Below, in pieces: positions 24,296 through 33,384 of a stretch of 64,000 nt of DNA; position 1 is the first letter of the stretch, and every line of letters starts with the position of its first letter. This DNA comes from Pedobacter sp. PF22-3 (GTDB lineage Bacteria > Bacteroidota > Bacteroidia > Sphingobacteriales > Sphingobacteriaceae): assembly GCF_026239555.1 (NCBI RefSeq), contig NZ_JAPIVP010000014.1:84475-148474 (forward strand), written 5' to 3'. A program made the translations under genes and the position numbers. Below the pieces are notes generated by a model that ran no database searches, was not told the DNA's origin, and saw only the letters and a list, made by a program, of their open reading frames with translations.

Positions 24296-24970
24296 ATGAA
24301 ATTATCCAGTAAACCAATTTTGTACAAACAGGGTTTGTACAGATTGATAGCATCAATCCTTATTGTAATGTCGGTAACTGAACTATCCTCCTGCGGTAAA
24401 GGTAATGATCCGGTGCCTAATCCTCTATCTACTGTAACACCGCCGCCACCTGATAATGGAAATACCGGAGGTAATACAGGCGGAACAGGCAGCACAAACA
24501 AAGGCTACGTATTCAGGAACAAGATTGCTTGGGCGGCTGGTGTGGATTTGGATGCCAACAACGATAAAATAATACAGTTAGGTGTTGATTTTATGTTTGA
24601 TAATTCAGTCAAATATTCCACAAAAGGCAACACGGTAAAGATCATCCCCAAAAGATTTGAAGTTGCAAAGCCAATCTATCAGCTGATTGACCTTGATCCA
24701 TATTCATACTTCATAGAAATAGAAAACGTAGTGCCAAGGGAATACAAGGAATCCGATTTGGATTCTACCAAAGCGGTGTTTCAGGTAATAGATCCGGCGC
24801 AAAAAGACAAAGACGGCAAACAGATTATTGACCTGATTTACCTTTATAATATAAGCCCAGGAAGTACGAACGGTTTTTTTGTTGGCGGTGGCAAAAAGCT
24901 GAACGGTCAGCCTATCCCGATTAAAACCATTTTGGATAAGATTTCCAACAGTTCCTATAAGCGTTTATAG
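24296..24970 (+). CDS. Hypothetical lipoprotein
   Basis: This 224-residue protein has a hydrophobic N-terminal segment followed by a lipobox LSSC at residues 30-33, so it is probably a lipoprotein. A Pro/Gly/Asn-rich linker (residues about 40-70) leads to a soluble domain with VDLDANNDKIIQLGVDFMFD, PYSYFIEIENVVPREY and a C-terminal GGGKKLNGQPIPI. I do not recognise the domain. It is the last gene of the four-gene group; a terminator follows directly. Confidence 0.7.
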   Translation: MKLSSKPILYKQGLYRLIASILIVMSVTELSSCGKGNDPVPNPLSTVTPPPPDNGNTGGNTGGTGSTNKGYVFRNKIAWAAGVDLDANNDKIIQLGVDFMFDNSVKYSTKGNTVKIIPKRFEVAKPIYQLIDLDPYSYFIEIENVVPREYKESDLDSTKAVFQVIDPAQKDKDGKQIIDLIYLYNISPGSTNGFFVGGGKKLNGQPIPIKTILDKISNSSYKRL

Positions 24971-24984
24971 AAAAATATAAGCAC

Positions 24985-25010
24985 AAGCCCTGATATTATT
25001 TTCGGGGCTT
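24985..25010 (+). terminator. Terminator after the four-gene group
   Basis: AAGCCCTG pairs with CGGGGCTT around a 10-base loop. It lies 15 bases after the lipoprotein stop codon. The T-run is weak. Confidence 0.6.
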
Positions 25011-25023
25011 TGCTATTCTCTGC

Positions 25024-25120
25024 ACCCTGCGCGTGAGGGATTGTCGTGGAAATCCTTTTATGAGGCACGAATAAAAGATTGCAGCAAAAGCCCGACCCTT
25101 TAGGGGCACGCCCAAAAGAT
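25024..25120. repeat. Structured intergenic repeat (REP-like, dispersed type)
   Basis: The stretch starting GCGTGAGGGATTG contains a hairpin formed by AATCCTTTTAT and ATAAAAGATT (one bulged C), and a second half with AAGCCCGACCC and AGGGGCACGCCC. I recall very similar intergenic sequences scattered in Pedobacter-like genomes. It holds two related subunits beginning GATTG. Its role is unknown; it is probably a genome-wide repeat rather than a gene. Confidence 0.45.
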
Positions 25121-25642
25121 TATTATCGCACGCAACAATAACCCACGAGATTTAAATTTCCGGCTCGTGCCCCTGGTGCTTTTGTGTGATTTTCATTACC
25201 CAATTGTTGTTCCTTGGAATTATGAAAGTATAATCCATAAACAACGACTATATAATTTTTCCAAAAAACAGGATATCTGGTATCAAGATATCTTTCTCTG
25301 ACACACCCCAATGTGCGGAAATTTTCCCCAATCGCGTGTGGAGTAAAATACACATTTTATAGAATTACGACCTCTTAGAACTAATCGTTTAATCAAATTA
25401 ATATAGTTGATAAAAAAATATCTTTTCTTCATCTTTTGATTTCTGCTGATTATCGTATAAAAAATAGCGATTTTCTACTACGTAAAAGCATTTACCTCTT
25501 ACATGAGAAATAAGATACAATTTTATTTAACTCTGGTAATTAGCTATTTACAAAATAATTGGTTTGGTTTTTGTATTATTTGTTAGAAGCGGATGCTACT
25601 AAATAAAATAATTAATTTTTACACCTTTTAAATTTTAAACTT
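25121..25642. other. Gene-free stretch before the T6SS genes
   Basis: No convincing gene is found on either strand; a 76-codon frame at 25123-25353 on the minus strand looks random. The last 100 bases are A+T-rich and must contain the promoter for the first tssD. TTTG words are present, but no clear spacing match to the Bacteroidota consensus was found. Confidence 0.4.
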
Positions 25643-26038
25643 ATGGCTTTCAAAGCTAGATTAAATTTTTCAGGCAAGGAGTACGATGTGCTTCACTGTG
25701 CCTATGCATTAAACCGTGATGTAGATGCAAAAGGGAGACCTTCTTCCGGAGTTTACGGCGGTACCATCGATATTGAGATCGAGTCAACCGAAGATACCTC
25801 AATTATCGAAGCGATGGTAAACAACCAGTACAAACCTATTACAGGAACACTTCTGATCAAGAAAACAGAAGAGGATGCCAAAATGAAAGAAGTAGAGTTT
25901 CAGGACGGCTACATTGTTAAGTATTCCGAGGGGATCAACATTGTGGGTGATCATCCGATGACACTGAAGTTCCAGATTTCTGCACGCAAGCTGAAATTAG
26001 GAAATGCGGAGCACCTTAACGACTGGCCAAAAGCTTAA
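25643..26038 (+). CDS. tssD: T6SS tube protein TssD (Hcp-like), copy 1
   Basis: This 131-residue protein is the Bacteroidota-type Hcp/TssD that builds the inner tube of the type VI secretion system. It starts MAFKARLNFSGKEYDVL and has DVDAKGRPSSGVYGG and IEIESTEDTSIIEAMV. It ends KLKLGNAEHLNDWPKA, the usual family end. It is followed after 62 bases by a second, closely related copy. The sheath, baseplate and membrane complex genes are not in the window, so this is an auxiliary effector cluster. Confidence 0.93.
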   Translation: MAFKARLNFSGKEYDVLHCAYALNRDVDAKGRPSSGVYGGTIDIEIESTEDTSIIEAMVNNQYKPITGTLLIKKTEEDAKMKEVEFQDGYIVKYSEGINIVGDHPMTLKFQISARKLKLGNAEHLNDWPKA

Positions 26039-26100
26039 TCTGTAATTTACAGTTTAAGGCATACCAGAATTATTCATCTTTCAACTTAAAAAGAATTATC

Positions 26101-26496
26101 ATGGCATTTAAAACCCGTTTAAATTTAGGATCAAAAGAATTTGATGTATTACAATGCAGCTTTTCATTAAACAGAGATGTTGACGCAAAAGGCCGTCCTT
26201 CCTCTGGCGTTTATGGTGGAACGATCAACATCGAAATTGAATCGACCGAAGACACATCGGTAATCGAATCAATGGTCAACAATCAATATAAACCACAATC
26301 CGGCACCATTACCTTTAAAAAAGGCGAAGAAGATGCGAAGATGAAAGAATTGTCTTTTGAGGATGGTTATATTATCCAGTACAATGAAGGCATTGCGGTA
26401 AATGATAACACCCCGATGACTTTAAGCTTTGTGGTATCTGCACGTAAGCTGAAATTAGGCAATGCAGAACACGAAAACGACTGGCCTAAAGCTTAA
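26101..26496 (+). CDS. tssD: T6SS tube protein TssD (Hcp-like), copy 2
   Basis: This is the second 131-residue TssD, colinear with copy 1 along its whole length; differences lie mainly in the middle and C-terminal strands (for example QSGTITFKKGEE, INDNTPMT-type loop as NDNTPMT). Two different tube subunits may allow loading of different effectors. A terminator-like hairpin follows 33 bases downstream. Confidence 0.93.
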   Translation: MAFKTRLNLGSKEFDVLQCSFSLNRDVDAKGRPSSGVYGGTINIEIESTEDTSVIESMVNNQYKPQSGTITFKKGEEDAKMKELSFEDGYIIQYNEGIAVNDNTPMTLSFVVSARKLKLGNAEHENDWPKA

Positions 26497-26528
26497 AATA
26501 TCTCCCCCTAATATCTTACAACTACAAG

Positions 26529-26561
26529 AGCAGACAGGCTGCTAATAGCTCCCTGTCTGCT
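26529..26561 (+). terminator. Hairpin after tssD copy 2
   Basis: AGCAGACAGG pairs with CCTGTCTGCT (10 bp) around a 13-base loop. Only a short A+T-rich tail follows, so it may attenuate rather than end transcription into vgrG. Confidence 0.6.
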
Positions 26562-26650
26562 TAATTAAAGTCTTTCCACCATTACCCCAGTATTAAAAGA
26601 CGAAAGCTTGCATAGTTATTTAATAACGGCTTTTACTAAAGAAACCTCTT

Positions 26651-28534
26651 ATGGAACACGGACTAATCGCCGAAATTAATATCGAAGGTAAATCCATCAC
26701 ACACTTTGATTCCTTCGATCTCAAACAGCAATTTAACAACCATCATTATTTTGAACTTCGGTTTAAGCATGATCAACTCGCACTCCCTGGTCTGATACGT
26801 CTTGACGACAGCAGGAATTTTGTCGGTAAAACACTTACCGCATCATTTGGACACCAAGCTGATAGAATGCAAGAATTTGCAGGCCTGGTAACCAAAGTGG
26901 AACTAGCGCAGGAACATGGCTATCATGGAGTAATTGTTGTGAGTGGCTACAGCCCTACCATTTTGATAGATCGTGGCCCAGATTTGGGTTCATATCTGGC
27001 TAAAGACCTGAATGAAATTGTCAAATTGGCTACAAAGGACACTCCTGCAAACGATTTAAAAATAGTGAGCAATGCCAGCCGTAAAGAACCGATAGATTAT
27101 CTGATCCAGTATAAAGAAAGTGATTTTGAGTTTTTGAACCGCCTCTCCGGTGAATATCACGAATGGTTTTATTACGATGGCACACAACTTAACTTCGGCA
27201 AGCCCGATAAACAGAAAGACGTGGCACTATTCTACGGGCGCGATGTACAGAGCCTGGAATATTCCATAGGCGTTGCACCCATAAAGCATAAACGTTTTGC
27301 CTATAATCCAAAGCAGGACGAAATGCTGGAAAATGAAAGCAGCGGAGCCACAAGTGGAAGCCCCGATCTTGCACATGCGATACAGGCTTCCAATTCCATG
27401 TATAGCAAAACATTTAACCAGCCCTCGATGATCAGGGTTGACAACAGCAATGATATTAAAAGCCATGTTGAAAACGAAGAAAAAGCCAATATCTCTGAAC
27501 TGTTAAAGATCAGTGCCAAAGGTGATAATGCAGAGCTTGCCCTCGGCAGCATTGCCGAAATCACCATGAGCGTCAGACAGGAAATTGCTTTTATGACTGA
27601 AAGCCTGGGCAAATTCCTGATCACTGGCATTAACCACCATATCGATGTTGCTGGTAAGTATACCAATACTTTTGAAGGATTGGAGGCTACTACCGAGCGT
27701 ATTTTAGTAAAAAATTATAAGAAGCCACAACCAGACATGCAACTGGCCGACGTAATTGATAATGACGATCCACAAGGACAAGGCCGTATCAAAGTAAAAT
27801 TCAAATGGGAATGTTTAACAAATGATCTTACTGAATGGCTGAGGGTTGTTAGCCCCAATGCAGGAAGTGGCGACACAGGCAAAAACCGAGGTTTTCACGT
27901 AATCCCTGAAAAAGGCGATCAGGTGGTCATCGCTTTTGAAGAAGGCAATGTTGCCCGTCCTGTCGTAATGGGGAGTGTCTACCACGGCAAAAGTGGCGAT
28001 AGTAGCGGCTTTAAAAACAGCAATACCAAAGGCCTCACTTCAAGGAAAGGCAGTGCTTTAACTTTCGATGATTTAAACCACGCCCTTAATATGGGCACCA
28101 ATGCGGCGAACTTCATCAATATTAAAAACGGACAGGCTTTGCTTACGGCACAGGCAGGAAGCAAAATTGTTATCCATACAGGTCTAAGTACGATAACAAT
28201 GGATAAAGACGGACATGTTTCTATTACAGGTAAATCACTAAGTGTTGATTTTTCCGAAAGCATCGATATCCAGTCGCCAAAAATAACGATGGGCAATCTT
28301 GCTCCGGCTGGAGGTGCCACACCTGAACAGGCGGCTGCTGCAACAAAAACCATCGATATAAAGGGAGAAACCATTACCATTGAGGCAAAGGATCTGATAG
28401 ATGCCGAGGCCAAGGCGATGAACCTTGCCGCGTCAGAAAACGATTTTACGATTGACGGACAAAAGAACCTGACTATAGGCGCTGCTGCTACTGCTTCTTT
28501 AAATGGTGGAAAGGTAGAAATCAATAAAAGTTAG
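26651..28534 (+). CDS. vgrG: T6SS spike protein VgrG (TssI)
   Basis: This 627-residue protein forms the trimeric spike of the type VI secretion needle. The N-terminal half is the gp27-like hub (about 1-350, with LIQYKESDFEFLNRLSGEYHEWFYYDG). The gp5 OB-fold follows (DNDDPQGQGRIKVKF, EWLRVVSPNAG, VIPEKGDQVVIAFEEGNVARPVVMGSVYHG). The C-terminal beta-helix runs to the end with repeated short strands. No toxin extension is visible. It stands directly before a putative adaptor and the PAAR-like effector. Confidence 0.94.
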   Translation: MEHGLIAEINIEGKSITHFDSFDLKQQFNNHHYFELRFKHDQLALPGLIRLDDSRNFVGKTLTASFGHQADRMQEFAGLVTKVELAQEHGYHGVIVVSGYSPTILIDRGPDLGSYLAKDLNEIVKLATKDTPANDLKIVSNASRKEPIDYLIQYKESDFEFLNRLSGEYHEWFYYDGTQLNFGKPDKQKDVALFYGRDVQSLEYSIGVAPIKHKRFAYNPKQDEMLENESSGATSGSPDLAHAIQASNSMYSKTFNQPSMIRVDNSNDIKSHVENEEKANISELLKISAKGDNAELALGSIAEITMSVRQEIAFMTESLGKFLITGINHHIDVAGKYTNTFEGLEATTERILVKNYKKPQPDMQLADVIDNDDPQGQGRIKVKFKWECLTNDLTEWLRVVSPNAGSGDTGKNRGFHVIPEKGDQVVIAFEEGNVARPVVMGSVYHGKSGDSSGFKNSNTKGLTSRKGSALTFDDLNHALNMGTNAANFINIKNGQALLTAQAGSKIVIHTGLSTITMDKDGHVSITGKSLSVDFSESIDIQSPKITMGNLAPAGGATPEQAAAATKTIDIKGETITIEAKDLIDAEAKAMNLAASENDFTIDGQKNLTIGAAATASLNGGKVEINKS

Positions 28535-28536
28535 CC

Positions 28537-29397
28537 ATGCTGTATAAAGAAACCTATCCAGTAAATGTTGGATTAAAAGAAGGTACTTCGGCGAATTACA
28601 GAATAGAGCAACAGATTAGCTATACAGTTGATGATTATCATTATCATAATGTAATAAAAACCGATGTGCGGCTTTTGGTTGAAAAAAAGACAGGAGTAAG
28701 CAACCTGTTTTCTGTTCAAATATTAAAGCAATGGCAGCTTAAAAATGATGGAACGGATGCAGTTGATCTAAGCATGGCCAGATTGAGAAAAAACATTGTT
28801 GTGGAGACTGATATTCAGGGCAAAATATTACAAGTAACCAACCTGCCTCAGATTAAAGATGAATGGCTTAAAATAAGGCCGGAGCTGGCTAAAAAATATG
28901 CAGATAATGAGCAGAATAAAGAATTGGTGAATAATGCCGTTTTACTGCTCTATATGGATGATGGATTAAGTGGCGCGATACGGTCATCTTATCTTTACCA
29001 TGCTTTGTTACCGGGGCTATTAGGACAAAATTTTAGTAAGAGTGAAAATTATTCCTTTAGCGGCCAGCGTGAAATACCTAATGCCTTTGGCCCAATAGCA
29101 TTACCTTTTAAAACAGCGGTTACGTTGACTGAATACGATGAAGAACAGAACAGTTGCGTCATAAAAATAGATGGAGAAATAGACAGGGAAAATTTTGATC
29201 AGGACGGCGTGACCGAATTGTTCAGCCAATTACTGGATATCTATAACCTCAACGGACATGTAGAAGGCTTTCATTTAGAAAGTTATGAGTTCGATAGAAA
29301 TAGTTTACCTGTACAATCTTCCCAGTTAACGCAATACGCAATTGAAGGCGTGCTGATGTACCGGAGCAGTTGTATTCTTACACCATTAAACAATTAG
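28537..29397 (+). CDS. Hypothetical protein between VgrG and PAAR-like effector (putative adaptor)
   Basis: This 286-residue soluble protein starts two bases after vgrG and ends two bases before the effector start. It is beta-rich at the N-terminus (NYRIEQQISYTVDDYHYHNVIKTDVRLLVEKK) and has a long central helix region with LRKNIVVETDIQGKILQVTNLPQIKDEWLKIRPEL. No signal peptide is seen. I do not recognise a named family. Its place suggests a chaperone or adaptor that loads the downstream toxin on VgrG; this is inference from gene order. Confidence 0.75.
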   Translation: MLYKETYPVNVGLKEGTSANYRIEQQISYTVDDYHYHNVIKTDVRLLVEKKTGVSNLFSVQILKQWQLKNDGTDAVDLSMARLRKNIVVETDIQGKILQVTNLPQIKDEWLKIRPELAKKYADNEQNKELVNNAVLLLYMDDGLSGAIRSSYLYHALLPGLLGQNFSKSENYSFSGQREIPNAFGPIALPFKTAVTLTEYDEEQNSCVIKIDGEIDRENFDQDGVTELFSQLLDIYNLNGHVEGFHLESYEFDRNSLPVQSSQLTQYAIEGVLMYRSSCILTPLNN

Positions 29398-29399
29398 TC

Positions 29400-30995
29400 A
29401 TGGCAAAAAAATACGTTCCAAACGGTGCATATTTAGTATGCGATAAAGGGTTGGGCTACGGAAACCTGAAGGTAACCAACCATAAAAATGTAAGCCTCTA
29501 TGGCAAGCAATCAGCCACGGAAGGGGATAAGATACCGATGGTGAACATTCCCTGCCTTGGCATTTGTTCCATCACCAAAACGAAATGCCAACCCATACCA
29601 TTATTGTGGCAAGGGGTGCAGGAGAGTATCACCATCGGTCCATATCGCAAGCTGCTTGAAGATTCCAAGCTACCGTGTGCATTGGGTGGTAAAATTGGAA
29701 TTCATTTTACTGTAGCGGCGGCCTTGGCGGCTATTGATGCAAATGTATCGGCAATGAAAAGCAGACAGGTTAAAAGCCTTGGCGCAAAGGTTGATGACTG
29801 GTTCCAGAAAGGTTTTGATGCACAGGAAAAAGCCAACAATAAAATTGGTGGTATTTACGGTAAATACGAAAATTTTAAACTCGGTATTAACGAAGGTATT
29901 TATGGTGGAGTAAAAGGCATTGGTGAAGGACTTTTATTCCTGGGCGAAATGGGTGACAAAGCCAGAGGAGCCGCGTTACATGCTGTAACCCATCCAACCG
30001 AAACCGCAGGCAAAATAAAAGATGCTGCCGTTGCGACCAAAAACGCTGTAAGCAGTGCGGCAGACTGGGTTACCACTGACGGGAATGTCGAAAAAGTAGT
30101 AAAAGATTTTGGGCAAGCACACGTAAATGCCTATAATTGGGTAACCACACCCGGAAATGTGCAAAAGGCAGCTGGTACTGCCCTGAATAAAACTGGCGAA
30201 GCGCTGAAAGATGCCAAAGATTGGGCAGTAAAACAAAGTCCGCGTGATTGGGGTAGATACACCGGACGCGGTGGCTTTGAAGCTGCACTGATGTTTACGG
30301 GCGTTGGTGAAGCGAAAGCCGTGGTAAGTGGGGCAGAAGCGGCAAACGTACTTTCTAAGACAGGTGAAGCGGCTAATGTATTATCCAAAACAGCTGAAGC
30401 GGCAAGATTAGCAAAAATGGCCGAAGAAGCCAATGCTGCTGCAAAAGCAGCTGAAGCAGCCAGCGCGGCAGAAAAAGCAAAGAGTGCCCGGACACTTGGT
30501 GAGGTGGTTTCTGCTACAAAGAAGGCACAATTTGAAACCGTTATTTTAGAAGACGGTTCAAAAGTTAAGCGATTAAAACCAAATCAGGATTATGAAGTTA
30601 ATGGGTATAAATATAAAACAGACAAAAGTGGTCGAATAAATGAAGTTGAAGGAGAATTAAAATTAGAAAAAGGCGGTAGAAATCCCTACGCACAAAGAAC
30701 TGTTGGTAAGGCAGATGGTAGATTGACGGAAGATCAAGGCGGTCACTTAATAGGTGATCAGTTTGGAGGCGCTGGTGGAAAAGAAAATTTAGTGCCAATG
30801 GATGGGGCGGTAAATAATTATCATAAGGGAGAATGGGGCCAAATGGAGAAAAACTGGGCTGAACAATTAAAGAACGGAAAGTCTGTCAAAGTTAAAATCG
30901 AGCCGATATATTCAGATAATACAATACGACCTTCAGCGTTCAAAATAACAGAAACAATAGACGGAATTACAGAAAAATTAACTATTTTTAATTAA
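29400..30995 (+). CDS. PAAR-like (DUF4280) T6SS effector with C-terminal DNA/RNA endonuclease
   Basis: The start at 29400 (MAKKYVPNGA) gives 531 residues. Residues 1 to about 115 form the DUF4280 PAAR-like tip (ACLVCDKG-type strand, GKIPMVNIPCLGICSITKTKCQP region). A long helical, Ala-rich stalk follows to about 390. The last 100 residues, from Tyr430, are a DNA/RNA non-specific endonuclease (Endonuclea_NS_2-like): RTVGKADGRLTEDQGGHLIG with His449, then FGGAGGKENLVPM with Asn463, and NYHKGEWGQME. It is an antibacterial toxin delivered on the VgrG tip. The two following genes encode proteins of the family that neutralises such nucleases. Confidence 0.88.
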   Translation: MAKKYVPNGAYLVCDKGLGYGNLKVTNHKNVSLYGKQSATEGDKIPMVNIPCLGICSITKTKCQPIPLLWQGVQESITIGPYRKLLEDSKLPCALGGKIGIHFTVAAALAAIDANVSAMKSRQVKSLGAKVDDWFQKGFDAQEKANNKIGGIYGKYENFKLGINEGIYGGVKGIGEGLLFLGEMGDKARGAALHAVTHPTETAGKIKDAAVATKNAVSSAADWVTTDGNVEKVVKDFGQAHVNAYNWVTTPGNVQKAAGTALNKTGEALKDAKDWAVKQSPRDWGRYTGRGGFEAALMFTGVGEAKAVVSGAEAANVLSKTGEAANVLSKTAEAARLAKMAEEANAAAKAAEAASAAEKAKSARTLGEVVSATKKAQFETVILEDGSKVKRLKPNQDYEVNGYKYKTDKSGRINEVEGELKLEKGGRNPYAQRTVGKADGRLTEDQGGHLIGDQFGGAGGKENLVPMDGAVNNYHKGEWGQMEKNWAEQLKNGKSVKVKIEPIYSDNTIRPSAFKITETIDGITEKLTIFN

Positions 30996-31007
30996 CATTT
31001 AAAGTCC

Positions 31008-31436
31008 ATGGATACTACAAATAATCTTATAAATCAGATAATACAAATTTCAAATTCCAATATCTCATCCGATAATTGGGATAGTTTCACTATAAATATT
31101 TTTGCCATAAATAAAATGATATCCATTAAAGCGTTTTATGAGGAAAATGGACAAATAGTTTCATTTGATCCTGAAGCGAACGGAGAAGACATTACTCTTA
31201 AAGTTAAAAAGTTAAGAGAAGAAATGTACAAGTTATCGCCTGATAAAGGGGCATGGTATAGTAGTATCATATCTGTTAATGGTGACGGAAAATTTAACAT
31301 AAATTTTGATTATGATGAGAAACCTGAATTTAAATACGAGCCTAGCCCAGATAAGTTTATTGATGACTTAAATACGTTCCCTCGCGAGAAAGGTTTAATA
31401 CCAGATTGGTTGAATAATATCATTTCAACAAAATAA
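31008..31436 (+). CDS. YezG-like (DUF600) immunity protein, copy 1
   Basis: This 142-residue acidic cytosolic protein starts 12 bases after the toxin gene. It has the YezG pattern: an aromatic-strand N-terminus (WDSFTINIFAINKM), LREEMYKLSPDKGAWYSSIISVNGDGKFNINFDYDEKPEF, and an acidic surface. YezG is the antitoxin of Bacillus YeeF, whose toxin domain is also, to my knowledge, a DNase of the NS_2 type, so toxin and immunity families agree. It should protect the producer and its siblings from the effector. Confidence 0.78.
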   Translation: MDTTNNLINQIIQISNSNISSDNWDSFTINIFAINKMISIKAFYEENGQIVSFDPEANGEDITLKVKKLREEMYKLSPDKGAWYSSIISVNGDGKFNINFDYDEKPEFKYEPSPDKFIDDLNTFPREKGLIPDWLNNIISTK

Positions 31437-31473
31437 CTTCCAATTCCTACAGCAGACAAAGCAGAGATTCTAT

Positions 31474-31815
31474 ATGACGGTTGATAAAATATATGAAGCC
31501 ATTGGCAGCAATATCAACACAGTTATCAAAGAAGATTGGCAAAAAGCGATATTGAATATAGAGGTATTGGGAGGAATGACGAGCAATACCGGAACATATA
31601 TTAATGACCAAAATAACGAGAAACAAATTGATGTTGATGAATTCGATTTTCAATTAACATTTGATTTAATCGAACTCCACGAAATTACAACAGAGGGAGG
31701 CAATAACAAATGGAACCGGGCTGTGTTCACTTTATTCTCGACAGGTAAATTCGACATGGAGTTTATTTGGGATCAGGAATTACAGGATGAAGTTGAGAAA
31801 TTAGGCAAGGAATAA
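31474..31815 (+). CDS. YezG-like (DUF600) immunity protein, copy 2
   Basis: This 113-residue acidic protein lies 37 bases after the first immunity gene. It has the same pattern: a strand-rich N-terminal part (ILNIEVLGGMTSNTGTYIND), then KWNRAVFTLFSTGKFDMEFIWDQEL. The low similarity between the two copies implies that they are not a recent duplication. The second may be specific for another nuclease, a so-called orphan immunity gene. It ends the T6SS transcription unit; a terminator follows. Confidence 0.7.
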   Translation: MTVDKIYEAIGSNINTVIKEDWQKAILNIEVLGGMTSNTGTYINDQNNEKQIDVDEFDFQLTFDLIELHEITTEGGNNKWNRAVFTLFSTGKFDMEFIWDQELQDEVEKLGKE

Positions 31816-31843
31816 TAATAATAAGGATTGCTGGTTGTTATTA

Positions 31844-31880
31844 TTAAAGGAACCAGATAAATAGTATCAGGTTCCTTTAA
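31844..31880. terminator. Bidirectional terminator between T6SS unit and integrase
   Basis: An 11-bp perfect stem, TTAAAGGAACC/GGTTCCTTTAA, has an additional inner GATA/TATC stem. It lies between the convergent immunity and integrase genes and ends both. Confidence 0.8.
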
Positions 31881-31904
31881 ATTATATTTTCAATCTTACC
31901 TACG

Positions 31905-33173
31905 CTACATAGCGCGTAATCTTTTGGCCTGTTTTACTCTACCGTTATCATTTGCAGAATTTTTGAAATTGACTACAGCGTCCAACGCTTCATCTTCATC
32001 TTTGTGGATGAAGTTATTCATATAGCCCATTGTCGTCGTGATATCTGAATGACGAAACAACTTTTGTGCTGTTGTTAGTGCAATAGTGTCGCCCGCTATT
32101 CTTCCAAAACTATGACGAGCGATATGCATTGTTATTTTAGCCGTTATCTTTGCCTTAGCTGCAACCTTCTTTGTCAGTATTTTATCTAGGCGACAAATAG
32201 CGTTCATTATTTTGCGTTGAACTTCAAACGTATCATCCAAATTTTTTAAATCTTTTAATTCTGGAAATATCAAATCGTCAAAATTTGTTCGGTTCGATTT
32301 ATAATTTTCAAGGATGATCATTGCTTTTTCGGGAACTTTAAAATTAACCGTTTTTGAGTTTTTACCCATTGTATAATATAGACGGCCATTTTCGAAATCT
32401 GACCATCTTAAACGGAGTATATCGGAGCCACGCATTCCGCCCATATAAAAGGAAAACAACCAAAGGTTACGTACATGGTTCTGTACCGGATATTTTAATT
32501 CGAGCTGTTCAAGCTTTTGAATGTCCTCAATTGATAAACCAACCTTTTTTGTTTCAGGAAACTTGATAACAATTTTACCTCTTCCAAAAGGGTAATGTTT
32601 AGCATCTGCAACGCCGTTTTTTATTGCTTGGCTAAAGATAGATCGAACAAAGACCCAATGATTGATCGCAGTTCTCTCACTTACCTCTAATTTAGTCATT
32701 AAATAATGCTTAAAGCGCTCAAGCAGAGCAACGGTAACCTCTGAGAAAGGTAAATCATGGCCAACAAAATCTTTGAAGTGTTGAGATTTTGATTTATCCG
32801 CTGTGTATCGATTAAATTTACCTGCTTCTTTTAGCGTTTCTAAATACAGATCGGCTTGTGCATAGAATTTTTGCCCGCCTGTCGGCTTTACTTTTTGCTT
32901 CATTAAACTGGCAGATGCATTCTCAACAGAGGCGTCTACTTCAAGGACTTTTTCCATTGCCTCGGCAACTCTTTGAGCAATGAGATTATTAAATCTAGTG
33001 ATATTACTGTGAGGTTTTTTTACTCTCTGGGCTTTAGCATCCCAATGCTCGGGATCAAGATAATATCCTAAATAGATATAAGACTCTTTCCCATCTTTAT
33101 AAATTCGAATTGCGAGAGGGCGTGTGCCATCTGCTTTTGGCTTGTTTCTTAGAACGACTTTGATTACAGACAT
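31905..33173 (-). CDS. Bacteroidota-type tyrosine recombinase (site-specific integrase)
   Basis: This 422-residue protein has an arm-type DNA-binding N-terminus (VVLRNKPKADGTRPLAIRIYKDGKESYIYLG), a SAM-like core domain at about 100-195 and the catalytic domain. With the start at 33173 (MSVIK), the catalytic residues are R248 in GGMRGSD, H350/R353 in HIARH, H375 in LFRHSD and Tyr384 in TMGYMN. All are present, so it should be active. An upstream ATG at 33197 would add eight residues; the chosen start matches the usual family beginning. A partial tRNA-Met lies 121 bases upstream, a typical attachment site. Confidence 0.92.
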   Translation of the reverse strand: MSVIKVVLRNKPKADGTRPLAIRIYKDGKESYIYLGYYLDPEHWDAKAQRVKKPHSNITRFNNLIAQRVAEAMEKVLEVDASVENASASLMKQKVKPTGGQKFYAQADLYLETLKEAGKFNRYTADKSKSQHFKDFVGHDLPFSEVTVALLERFKHYLMTKLEVSERTAINHWVFVRSIFSQAIKNGVADAKHYPFGRGKIVIKFPETKKVGLSIEDIQKLEQLELKYPVQNHVRNLWLFSFYMGGMRGSDILRLRWSDFENGRLYYTMGKNSKTVNFKVPEKAMIILENYKSNRTNFDDLIFPELKDLKNLDDTFEVQRKIMNAICRLDKILTKKVAAKAKITAKITMHIARHSFGRIAGDTIALTTAQKLFRHSDITTTMGYMNNFIHKDEDEALDAVVNFKNSANDNGRVKQAKRLRAM

Positions 33174-33293
33174 ATTGGTACGAAATAGGTACGACAATAT
33201 CCGGTTTTAAATGGTTTTTTGCAAATTTATTTGAATTTAAAATGCTGTTAATGAGTACATTGGTCTTATTTGATAGCATTTAATTACATTGTC

Positions 33294-33341
33294 AAAAGAC
33301 TCATAATCTTTTGGTCCCTGGTTCGAGCCCAGGTGGGCCCA
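33294..33341 (+). tRNA. Partial tRNA-Met(CAU), 3' end only (attachment-site copy 1)
   Basis: The stretch forms a complete anticodon arm (AAAGA, loop CTCATAA, TCTTT), a variable loop and a T-arm CCTGG-TTCGAGC-CCAGG. It ends with the 3' acceptor strand TGGGCCC and discriminator A. The acceptor 5' strand and D-arm are absent upstream, so it is not a functional tRNA. Together with the integrase gene beginning 121 bases away, this is the expected right junction of an element that integrated into the 3' end of a tRNA-Met gene. Confidence 0.8.
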
Positions 33342-33349
33342 CTGCTTAG

Positions 33350-33384
33350 AAAGCCGTTTTTCGATAAGAAAAACGGCTTTTTTT
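33350..33384 (+). terminator. Terminator after tRNA fragment copy 1
   Basis: AAAGCCGTTTTTC at 33350-33362 pairs with 33368-33380 (13 bp) around a five-base loop, followed by a T-run. It is the natural terminator that once ended the tRNA transcript. Confidence 0.85.

Noticed and set aside
25123..25353. 76-codon minus-strand frame before the T6SS genes
   Set aside because: Residue composition looks random and there is no start signal; it lies in an intergenic region beside a structured repeat.
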